Positions 1-4,689 of a stretch of 5,127 nucleotides of DNA are shown piece after piece (positions within the stretch are counted from its first letter, which is position 1; each line of letters starts with the position of its first letter). Below the pieces are notes generated by a model. The model had not been told where the DNA came from and made no database searches. It worked only from the letters and a program-made list of their open reading frames with translations. Both the position numbers and the translations under genes were made by a program. Location: assembly GCA_002365175.1 (NCBI GenBank), contig DEZK01000019.1:1-5127 (forward strand), read 5' to 3'. The stretch comes from Raskinella chloraquaticus (SeqCode) (lineage in GTDB: Bacteria; Pseudomonadota; Alphaproteobacteria; Rhizobiales; UBA4765).

Positions 1-377
1 GCTTCAATCGACAGTGTCGCGATGGGGCGCGCTTCAAGACGGCGCAGCGAAATCGGCTCACCCGTCTCCTCGCAATAACCATAGGAACCATCAATGATGC
101 GGGCAATCGCCGAATCGATCTTGGCAATCAGCTTGCGCTGGCGATCACGCGCCCTGAGCTCGATCGCGCGGTCGGTTTCTGATGACGCCCGATCGGCAAG
201 ATCGGGGAGGTTCAGGGTTTCATCCTGCAGATTCTGCAAGGTATCGCGACTTTCACGCAGCAGCTCTTCTTTCCAGTCCTCAAGCTTTTGACGGAAATAG
301 GCAAGCTGCCGCTCATTCATGAACGGCTCTTTGTCGGAGGGCCGATAGGACGGATCAAGCGTGACAGCGACCGGCAT
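1..377 (-). CDS. dksA: DksA/TraR-family RNA polymerase-binding regulator, degenerate zinc finger (3' end outside window)
   Basis: DksA-family proteins enter the RNA polymerase secondary channel and, with ppGpp, adjust initiation at rRNA and other promoters. The first 125 codons are complete, and codon 126 is cut by the window edge but must be Ala (GCN). The coiled-coil tip keeps the DxxDxA pattern (DLADRA, residues 59-64). The globular part reads YGYCEETGEPISLRRLEARP (about 99-118). Compared with the four-cysteine finger of E. coli DksA, only the first Cys (residue 102) remains; the others are Thr, Ser and Ala. This matches zinc-independent DksA proteins known in alphaproteobacteria. The start at 377 is supported by a GGGGG run 10 bases upstream and a promoter 34 bases upstream; a second Met at residue 20 is less likely. 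The gene lies downstream of fliX on the same strand. Family assignment is firm; the target genes are not known. Confidence 0.93.
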   Translation of the reverse strand, partial: MPVAVTLDPSYRPSDKEPFMNERQLAYFRQKLEDWKEELLRESRDTLQNLQDETLNLPDLADRASSETDRAIELRARDRQRKLIAKIDSAIARIIDGSYGYCEETGEPISLRRLEARPIATLSIE

Positions 378-410
378 GCGGTTGATTCCCCCTGGATGCG
401 AAGTTGCGTG

Positions 411-439
411 CTTATAGGGAGCTTGCGGCTGCGACTCAA
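411..439 (-). promoter_or_regulatory. sigma70-type promoter of dksA
   Basis: Read on the minus strand, a TTGAGT -35 box (434-439) is followed after exactly 17 bases by a TATAAG -10 box (411-416). Initiation would fall near 403-405, giving a leader of about 27 bases before the dksA ATG at 377. Spacing and both boxes fit housekeeping promoters of alphaproteobacteria. A GACTC methylation motif (433-437) overlaps the -35 box. This is a pattern match only. Confidence 0.68.
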
Positions 440-448
440 TCAAAAACC

Positions 449-472
449 ACGCAATCGCTTAAAATATTGCGT
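449..472 (-). terminator. Possible terminator of fliX, or operator upstream of dksA
   Basis: A perfect 7-bp inverted repeat, ACGCAAT (449-455) and ATTGCGT (466-472), encloses a 10-base AT-rich spacer. Read on the minus strand, the stem is followed by GGTTTTTGATT, as in a weak intrinsic terminator, and it lies 80 bases after the fliX stop. The dyad also sits about 10 bases upstream of the dksA -35 box, so it could instead be a regulator-binding site. The sequence does not decide between the two. Confidence 0.4.
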
Positions 473-551
473 TAACTATCGACAGAATTTTATGCGTTGC
501 AGCAAACAGCGCGAATAATGCTGAGAAATGTCGGTTCCGGGTAAAATGGCT

Positions 552-977
552 TCAAACGAAGCGATGATGCTGTTTGAGCTTGGCCATCTCGACGCGCGCC
601 CGCAGTTCAATCTCGTCAAGCAACCCTTCCAGCTGAGGATCCTCGCTGTCCCGTTCCCGGCCCCCGACTGCGCTGAGCAGCCGGCTGAGATCACCTGCAG
701 CAATCGACCCGCCGAGCAATGACACCTTGATCTTGTCGAGCGCATCCAGCATCGAGCGCCCGCGTGTGAAACCACGCTTGCGCCGTTGCATGCTGTCTTC
801 GACCAATTGCAGGGAAATGAGGCTGTCAAGATGGGCCGCTGGCGCCGCGGCGCTGGTCGAAGGCGTTTCGATCGTTGGCCCCGCAAGCCCGAGATCGAAG
901 CTCGCGCCCGCATCGGATGTCGACGCCCGGCCCTTTGAGCCAACCGAACCATATCGCCTTGTGCCATCAATCCGCAT
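552..977 (-). CDS. fliX: FliX, flagellar assembly trans-acting regulator
   Basis: FliX couples early flagellar assembly to transcription: in Caulobacter it binds FlbD and controls its activity on sigma54-dependent flagellar genes. The 141-residue product matches the family's usual length of about 140. The first half is low-complexity (Ser/Ala/Gly rich, residues 10-48). The conserved half follows: LDSLISLQ (50-57), a basic QRRKRG patch (64-69), MLDALDKIKVSLLGG (76-90) and DPQLEGLLDEIELRARVEMA (113-132). The start at 977 was chosen because MRIDGT resembles FliX N-termini and a GGAG lies 7 bases upstream; the frame stays open further upstream to another ATG at 1103, but that extension has no family likeness. 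The gene diverges from flgI, an arrangement known from Caulobacter, so the shared 222-bp region probably controls both. FliX implies that flbD is present elsewhere in the genome. Confidence 0.93.
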   Translation of the reverse strand: MRIDGTRRYGSVGSKGRASTSDAGASFDLGLAGPTIETPSTSAAAPAAHLDSLISLQLVEDSMQRRKRGFTRGRSMLDALDKIKVSLLGGSIAAGDLSRLLSAVGGRERDSEDPQLEGLLDEIELRARVEMAKLKQHHRFV

Positions 978-1014
978 GGGAATTCTCCACCAGCTCAACA
1001 CTGCTCGTTTGTGG

Positions 1015-1029
1015 TTAATCCTTCGTAAA
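1015..1029. promoter_or_regulatory. CtrA-like TTAA-N7-TAAA site in the fliX-flgI control region
   Basis: TTAA (1015-1018), 7 bases, then TAAA (1026-1029) differs by one base from the TTAA-N7-TTAA pattern bound by the cell-cycle regulator CtrA. It lies 38 bases upstream of the fliX start, where a class II flagellar promoter controlled by CtrA would be expected. A one-mismatch match to so short a motif can occur by chance. Confidence 0.33.
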
Positions 1030-1032
1030 TGA

Positions 1033-1051
1033 CCCGGCAGGATTTGCCGGG
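1033..1051. promoter_or_regulatory. ftr-like (FlbD-type) palindrome between fliX and flgI
   Basis: CCCGGCA (1033-1039) and TGCCGGG (1045-1051) form a perfect 7-bp dyad around a 5-base spacer. The size, symmetry and CCGGCA core resemble the ftr elements bound by FlbD in Caulobacter, as far as I recall that consensus. The centre is about 137 bases upstream of the likely flgI transcription start, a normal distance for a sigma54 enhancer, and 65 bases upstream of fliX. Confidence 0.55.
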
Positions 1052-1067
1052 CGGAAGAGATTTCCGC
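1051..1067. repeat. Second dyad abutting the ftr-like site
   Basis: GCGGAA (1051-1056) and TTCCGC (1062-1067) are perfect 6-bp arms with a 5-base spacer. The dyad shares base 1051 with the preceding palindrome and has the same spacer length. It may be a second activator half of a tandem enhancer or a site for another regulator. The sequence of the arms differs from the first dyad. Confidence 0.4.
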
Positions 1068-1152
1068 TTGGCCATAGGCACAATGCCATACAAAACCACG
1101 CAAAAACCGCTCATTTTGGCTGAATTTCGCTGGTTTTTACATCTCACGTCAG

Positions 1153-1168
1153 CGGCATGGTTTTCGCA
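1153..1168 (+). promoter_or_regulatory. Candidate sigma54 promoter of flgI
   Basis: CGGCATGGTTTTCGCA matches the TGGCAC-N5-TTGCA pattern with the invariant GG (1154-1155) and GC (1166-1167) at the required 10-base separation and three mismatches elsewhere. Transcription would start near 1179, about 21 bases before the flgI ATG. The upstream palindrome at 1033-1051 would serve as the enhancer. In Caulobacter, P-ring genes are FlbD/sigma54-dependent, which fits. Confidence 0.5.
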
Positions 1169-1199
1169 TGTGTACATCCGAAGCGAAAGAGGTCACCTG

Positions 1200-2303
1200 A
1201 TGCGTTGTGCTATGTTCTCTCTCCTGCTGCTGGTCAGCGCCCTGTGTGCCCCGCACGCCGAGGCGAGCTCCCGCATCAAGGACCTTGCCGATGTCGAAGG
1301 CGTGCGCACCAATCAGCTCGTCGGCTATGGCCTGGTCGTCGGCCTTAACAGCACCGGCGACAGCCTCAACAACACCCCGTTCACCCGCCAGAGCCTGACC
1401 GCGATGCTGGAGCGCCTTGGCGTCAACACGCGTGGTGTCAACATGCGCACCGCCAACGTCGCGGCTGTGATGGTCACTGCCAATCTGCCCGCTTTTGCCA
1501 CGCAGGGAACCCGCATCGACGTCACCGTGTCAGCGCTTGGCGATGCCAAGAGCCTGCAGGGCGGCACGCTTCTCGTCACCCCGCTTCTGGGCGCTGACGG
1601 CGAAGTCTATTCAGTGGCGCAGGGACCGGTCACCATCTCGGGCTTTGCCGCCCAGGGAGAAGCCGGCTCGATCACGCGCGGTGTTCCGACCTCGGGGCGC
1701 ATCGCCAATGGCGCGCTGGTCGAGCGCGAAATCGAGTTTCGTCTTGCCAATCTCACAAGCCTGCGTCTGGCGCTCCGCAATCCCGATCTGACAACGTCAC
1801 GGCGGATCGCTGCCGCCATCAATGATTTTCTTGGGCTGATTGCGGCAGAGACGGCGGACCCCTCAACCGTCCGCATCAACGTGCCGGAGAAATTCCAGGG
1901 CAATATTGTCGCCCTCCTTTCGGAAATCGAGCAATTGCGCGTTGACCCTGATCTGGTGGCGCGCGTTGTCATCGACGAGCGCTCGGGCATCGTCGTCATG
2001 GGCCGTGATGTCCGTGTATCCACGATTGCCATTGCGCAAGGCAACCTGACGGTCACTATTTCCGAAGCGCGCCAGGTATCGCAGCCCGACCCCTTGTCGA
2101 ATGGCGAGACCGTCGTTGTCCCGCGCACCAACATCAATGTCCAGGAAGACAAGCGCAAACTGGCTGTCCTGTCCGAGGGCATGACGTTGCAGGAGCTGGT
2201 CGACGGCCTCAACGCTCTCGGCGTATCGCCGCGCGATCTCATCTCCATTCTCCAGGCCATCAAGGCCTCTGGCGCCCTCCAGGCCGAAATCGAGGTGCTG
2301 TAA
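1200..2303 (+). CDS. flgI: FlgI, flagellar P-ring protein
   Basis: FlgI assembles in the periplasm into the P ring, the bushing around the distal rod at the peptidoglycan layer. The product has 367 residues, normal for the family. Residues 1-22 are a Sec signal peptide with a hydrophobic core (FSLLLLVSALCA) and likely cleavage after AEA. The mature protein begins with the family signature RIKDLADVEGVRTNQLVGYG, followed by GLVVGLNSTGD, and keeps LLGADGEVYSVAQGPV and ERSGIVVMG further on. The ATG at 1200 was chosen over upstream in-frame codons because AAAGAGG lies 7 bases before it and it starts directly with the signal peptide. The mature protein contains no cysteine, whereas Salmonella FlgI has an intramolecular disulfide. 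The stop overlaps the next start by one base, so the following gene is translationally coupled. No flgH is seen in the window. Confidence 0.97.
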   Translation: MRCAMFSLLLLVSALCAPHAEASSRIKDLADVEGVRTNQLVGYGLVVGLNSTGDSLNNTPFTRQSLTAMLERLGVNTRGVNMRTANVAAVMVTANLPAFATQGTRIDVTVSALGDAKSLQGGTLLVTPLLGADGEVYSVAQGPVTISGFAAQGEAGSITRGVPTSGRIANGALVEREIEFRLANLTSLRLALRNPDLTTSRRIAAAINDFLGLIAAETADPSTVRINVPEKFQGNIVALLSEIEQLRVDPDLVARVVIDERSGIVVMGRDVRVSTIAIAQGNLTVTISEARQVSQPDPLSNGETVVVPRTNINVQEDKRKLAVLSEGMTLQELVDGLNALGVSPRDLISILQAIKASGALQAEIEVL

Positions 2304-2617
2304 TGGCAAGTGCTGCTTTCGCTCTCCCCGACACGTCGTCGCTGTCCGCCGCCCCTGCTCTTCCCAAGCAACGTTCCGCCCAGGGCAAATCAGCGCAAGC
2401 GCAAGGTCAGGAATTCGAGGCCATCTTCCTTGGCCAGGTGCTGAACACGATTTCGCAAGGTGTGGCGGAAAAAACCGGCTTTGACGGCGGCGGCGCCGAA
2501 CAGCAATGGCGCTCGATTCTCAACGAACATGTCGGCAAGTCGATCGCCGCGCGCGGCGGCATCGGCATCGCCGCAGCCGTCACGCGCGAACTGCTCCGCG
2601 CCCAGGAAGCGCGCTGA
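2303..2617 (+). CDS. FlgJ-like rod-binding (rod-cap) protein without muramidase domain
   Basis: This 104-residue protein corresponds to the N-terminal rod-binding domain of FlgJ, which caps the growing rod in the periplasm. The family core is visible: QEFEAIFLGQVLNTI (36-50), then GGGAEQQWRSILNEHVGKSI (62-81) and RGGIGIA (84-90). The peptidoglycan-hydrolase domain of enterobacterial FlgJ (about 300 residues in total) is absent, which is the usual state in alphaproteobacteria, where a separate lytic enzyme opens the wall. The first 33 residues are low-complexity and have no recognisable signal peptide, consistent with flagellar export. Its ATG shares one base with the flgI stop (TAATG), so it is cotranscribed and probably translationally coupled. 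Some genomes label this gene flgJ; I leave the symbol blank because only one domain is present. Confidence 0.9.
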   Translation: MASAAFALPDTSSLSAAPALPKQRSAQGKSAQAQGQEFEAIFLGQVLNTISQGVAEKTGFDGGGAEQQWRSILNEHVGKSIAARGGIGIAAAVTRELLRAQEAR

Positions 2618-2679
2618 GATGACACGACGCCCGACGATCCTTCAGGCTGATCCCCCCATTCTGCGAGCGGAGTGACCCC

Positions 2680-3156
2680 ATGTCCAACCCACCTGCCCAT
2701 CGCCGCCAGCTGGCAAATCGCGACGACGCGATGCTTCTCGTCAACGGCCTGATTGCGAGCCTGGGCGACCTCGGCGCGGTCCTTGATGAGGAAACTGATC
2801 ATCTTCGTGTCGGCAAGCTCAAGCAGGCCATGGCCCTCACGCAACGCAAGAACGATGCCTCCCGTCGCTACATGCATATGTTGCAGGCAGCGAGCGCCAA
2901 CGCCGCCACCTTGCGCGACCTGGCACCCGAGCGCCTTGACGCCTTCCGCAAGGGGCAGGAGACGTTCAACATGCAGCTTCAGCACAATTTGACGGTGCTC
3001 GCGACAGCGCAGGCCCTGTCAGACAGCCTCGTGCAGGAAATCGCCACTGCCGTTGCCCGCACTGACACGCCGACTGCCTATTCGGCGCGCGGCGCAACCA
3101 TCGCCGTCAAGACGCCAGAAAAGGGACGGCCGATTTCGCTGAACCGCTCTTTGTGA
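2680..3156 (+). CDS. Small helical flagellar protein, FlgN/FlbY-like (putative export chaperone)
   Basis: The product has 158 residues, no signal peptide and no membrane segment. It appears almost wholly alpha-helical from residue 8 to about 127, with acidic and basic runs (LDEETDHLRVGKLKQAMAL, 35-53) typical of the long antiparallel hairpin of FlgN-type chaperones, which hold hook-associated proteins before export. The tail (about 130-158) is flexible and ends in a PISLNRSL segment of the kind I associate with alphaproteobacterial FlgN/FlbY-like proteins found downstream of flgI. A GGAG lies 7 bases upstream of the ATG. The gene follows the rod-binding gene by 62 bases and is probably in the flgI operon. 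Assignment rests on predicted structure, size and position rather than on a diagnostic motif; the substrate is unknown. Confidence 0.62.
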   Translation: MSNPPAHRRQLANRDDAMLLVNGLIASLGDLGAVLDEETDHLRVGKLKQAMALTQRKNDASRRYMHMLQAASANAATLRDLAPERLDAFRKGQETFNMQLQHNLTVLATAQALSDSLVQEIATAVARTDTPTAYSARGATIAVKTPEKGRPISLNRSL

Positions 3157-3311
3157 GACATCGAACGGAACAAGGAACCGTCAATCTAAAAGCTCCTAGA
3201 TCATTGATATTTATGAAAAATCGATCAGTTTGATCAACAGTATTTTCAAAATTTCTTCTCAGGATCGTTCATGCTCGGACCAGAAGGTCCATATGATCGA
3301 GGAGAAGGGTC
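3157..3311. other. AT-rich intergenic region with GATC cluster and small hairpins
   Basis: This stretch is clearly richer in A+T than its neighbours and holds no plausible gene. It contains five GATC sites (3199, 3223, 3232, 3263, 3295), a dyad GATCA-GTT-TGATC (3223-3235) and a hairpin GGACC-AGAA-GGTCC (3277-3290) just before the ribosome-binding site of the next gene. No GG-N10-GC sigma54 pattern and no convincing -35/-10 pair were found, though the composition suggests a promoter region for the downstream gene. Confidence 0.5.
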
Positions 3312-3656
3312 ATGAGTACCACAGCCATTCCGGCGCTCGCTTCGCCCAATGCGCCGCTTGACCGACGGCCAGCCCCTGAGGAACGCCCCGTGCCCGCCCG
3401 TGCCGCGCGCGCACCCGAGCCCCCGGCAGCACGGCCGGCGCCGCCCGTAGCAAGGCGCCCCATTGCCACCGCCTACACAGTCGACCAGGCAACCAGAAGC
3501 CTCGTCTATCAGGTGACGAGCACGACCTCAGGCGATGTGGTTTTTCAAAGCCCGTCCGAGGACGCGCTGAGAGCGCGCGCCTACGCCGAAAGCGTCGATC
3601 GTCAGCGCGTTGAACATCCGCCGCAATCGGACAAACCCGCCACTGTCATTGCCTGA
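3312..3656 (+). CDS. Small protein with divergent FlaG-like core
   Basis: The product has 114 residues. Residues 1-50 are rich in Pro, Ala and Arg and look disordered. Residues about 52-92 (AYTVDQATRSLVYQVTS, then SGDVVFQSPSEDALRARAYA) follow the layout of FlaG domains: a beta hairpin ending in a 'G-x-V-x-x-x-x-P-S-E-x-x-L' stretch leading into a helix. FlaG proteins influence flagellar filament length and are typically encoded beside flagellin or fliD genes, which agrees with the flagellin 1 kb downstream. The central 'RQIP' of classical FlaG is here FQSP, so this is a remote match. GGAG lies 7 bases upstream of the ATG, with a hairpin just before it. The gene is separated from the flgI operon by an AT-rich gap and may have its own promoter. 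The coding call is firm, the function tentative. Confidence 0.6.
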   Translation: MSTTAIPALASPNAPLDRRPAPEERPVPARAARAPEPPAARPAPPVARRPIATAYTVDQATRSLVYQVTSTTSGDVVFQSPSEDALRARAYAESVDRQRVEHPPQSDKPATVIA

Positions 3657-3663
3657 TCTTTTT

Positions 3664-3678
3664 GCAAGCCCGTCTTGC
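3664..3678 (+). terminator. Weak terminator-like hairpin after the FlaG-like gene
   Basis: GCAAG (3664-3668) and CTTGC (3674-3678) form a perfect 5-bp stem with a 5-base loop, starting 7 bases after the stop codon and followed by GTCTTTCG. The stem is short and the T-run interrupted, so termination would be partial at best. Confidence 0.25.
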
Positions 3679-3815
3679 GTCTTTCGCGTTTAGGGCGGCG
3701 CACCGACAAAACAGGCGCCTGATCGTCGGCCAAGGGGAGAAGACGCAATCACCACCGCGCGTGCCACGAGGCGGGCCGTACACGTTTGCTTAACCATACA
3801 AGCCGACTGTGGCGC

Positions 3816-4475
3816 ATGCGCCGCACCCCGCCATCTCTTGATACGATTCTCCTGCTCGCCGACGCCGATGACGGCGCGGTCTTGCGCGAGGCGTTGATGG
3901 CAGCAAACCCTGCCCTCGACGTGCGCGTGATGGCGACGCTCGCAGGACTTGATCATCTGGATGATCATCAGGCCCGGCAATCGCGGCTGATCGCCTTTCT
4001 GTTTCCTGACATTGTCTCTTCCAAACTGCTGAACGCCTTAGGCTTTGGCGCATACAATATCCATCCTGGCCCGCCTCATTACCCTGGCTGGGCGCCGGTT
4101 GCCTTTGCCGTCTACCATCAGGCTCAAAGCTTTGGCGCCACGCTCCATCACATGGAGGCACGGCCTGACACGGGCGCGATTGTTGACGCTGAAAACTTCG
4201 CCATCGCTCCTGGTATTTCTTACGCCGATCTGGCGGCGCTCGCCTTCGCTGCCAGCCTGCGCCTTTTCTGGCGCAATGCCACCCTGCTGGCGGGCGCGCG
4301 CTCCTTGCCGGTCAACCCCCGGCATCATTGGACTGGCACGCCAACGCGCCGCCGCGATGTCGCGCAGATGTGCGCGCTGACGCCCGGCATGTCGAGCGAC
4401 GAGATCAGACGGCGTCATCTGGCCTTCGGCGACGGCGACGGGTTTTCCCGATTTGTCAGCGCCAGCACCGCCTGA
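3816..4475 (+). CDS. Compact formyltransferase-family protein (not Fmt), possibly a sugar N-formyltransferase
   Basis: Enzymes of this fold move the formyl group from N10-formyltetrahydrofolate to an amine. The catalytic trio of the family is present: Asn and His in YNIHPGPPHYPG (Asn81, His83) and Asp in RPDTGAIVD (Asp118), numbered from the ATG at 3816. The N-terminus (TILLLADADDG, about residues 10-20) fits the first strand and loop of the Rossmann-type domain, and EIRRRHLAFGDGDGF near the end resembles the start of the C-terminal domain. At 219 residues it is far shorter than methionyl-tRNA formyltransferase (about 310). Neither start is convincing: the ATG at 3816 has no clear ribosome-binding site, and a TTG at 3786 would add 10 residues. 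Its place between a FlaG-like gene and a flagellin suggests modification of a flagellin glycan or surface aminosugar; that role is inferred. Family membership is well supported. Confidence 0.82.
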   Translation: MRRTPPSLDTILLLADADDGAVLREALMAANPALDVRVMATLAGLDHLDDHQARQSRLIAFLFPDIVSSKLLNALGFGAYNIHPGPPHYPGWAPVAFAVYHQAQSFGATLHHMEARPDTGAIVDAENFAIAPGISYADLAALAFAASLRLFWRNATLLAGARSLPVNPRHHWTGTPTRRRDVAQMCALTPGMSSDEIRRRHLAFGDGDGFSRFVSASTA

Positions 4476-4623
4476 GCCCTGCCGCCACGCCTGCCAACCC
4501 CTTGTTGTGTCATTCCGATTCAATTCATCAGGCGCGTGATTCAGTGATGTTTAACTATCTGACTCTCATGCGTAAATATCAGGATTAAATACCCCGCTCT
4601 TTACCTTTTCTTACCTTCTGGAC

Positions 4624-4634
4624 GTCACTGTGAC
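4624..4634. repeat. 11-bp palindrome upstream of flagellin
   Basis: GTCAC-T-GTGAC is a perfect palindrome with 5-bp arms, 55 bases before the flagellin ATG. It looks like a short operator for a dimeric regulator, but no known consensus is matched with confidence. Confidence 0.4.
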
Positions 4635-4639
4635 CCTGC

Positions 4640-4660
4640 TTTGAAACAGGAAGTTTCGAG
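4640..4660 (+). promoter_or_regulatory. Stem-loop in the flagellin mRNA leader
   Basis: GAAAC (4643-4647) and GTTTC (4653-4657) form a perfect 5-bp stem around an AGGAA loop. In RNA the stem can extend by one U-A and two U-G pairs to 4640/4660. It ends about 29 bases before the start codon, so it would be in the leader if transcription begins upstream. In Caulobacter the regulator FlbT acts on a structured flagellin leader, making this a candidate post-transcriptional site. Confidence 0.35.
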
Positions 4661-4689
4661 TAAACACGCAACACCAGAAAGGTCTACCA

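Larger units (their letters stand above)
4476..4689. promoter_or_regulatory. Flagellin control region and leader
   Basis: These 214 bases carry no plausible gene. They hold three GANTC sites in 49 bases (4517, 4538, 4561), an 11-bp palindrome (4624-4634), a leader stem-loop (4640-4660) and the flagellin ribosome-binding site AAAGG (4678-4682). The promoter is probably here, but no GG-N10-GC sigma54 pattern and no convincing sigma28 or sigma70 boxes were seen, so the sigma factor is undecided. Confidence 0.55.

Noticed and set aside
459..475. CtrA site TTAA...TTAA before dksA
   Set aside because: The half-sites are separated by 9 bases, not 7.
528..722. Open frame on the plus strand opposite fliX
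   Set aside because: It overlaps conserved fliX codons on the other strand and shows no family features.
978..1103. In-frame N-terminal extension of fliX to an ATG at 1103
   Set aside because: The added residues have no FliX likeness and cover the divergent control region; GGAG precedes the ATG at 977.
1029..1199. In-frame N-terminal extension of flgI to an ATG at 1029
   Set aside because: It would put 57 residues before a clear signal peptide, runs through the palindromes and promoter, and lacks the good ribosome-binding site seen before 1200.
1607..2371. 254-codon open frame antisense to flgI
   Set aside because: It is Arg/Ser-rich shadow translation of a clear flgI; no ribosome-binding site or family signature.
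2619..2675. 18-codon ORF between the FlgJ-like and FlgN-like genes
   Set aside because: It begins just after the FlgJ-like stop and ends before the next start, but only a weak AGGAAG precedes it, no family is recognisable, and so short a run is expected by chance.
3732..3785. AAGGGGAGAAG ribosome-binding-like run as the start signal of the formyltransferase
   Set aside because: No in-frame ATG, GTG or TTG follows at a usable distance; the first in-frame start codon is TTG at 3786, so the run is probably unrelated.
4619..4634. sigma54 promoter before flagellin (GG at 4620-4621)
   Set aside because: GG is followed after 10 bases by GA, not GC, and the other bases fit poorly.
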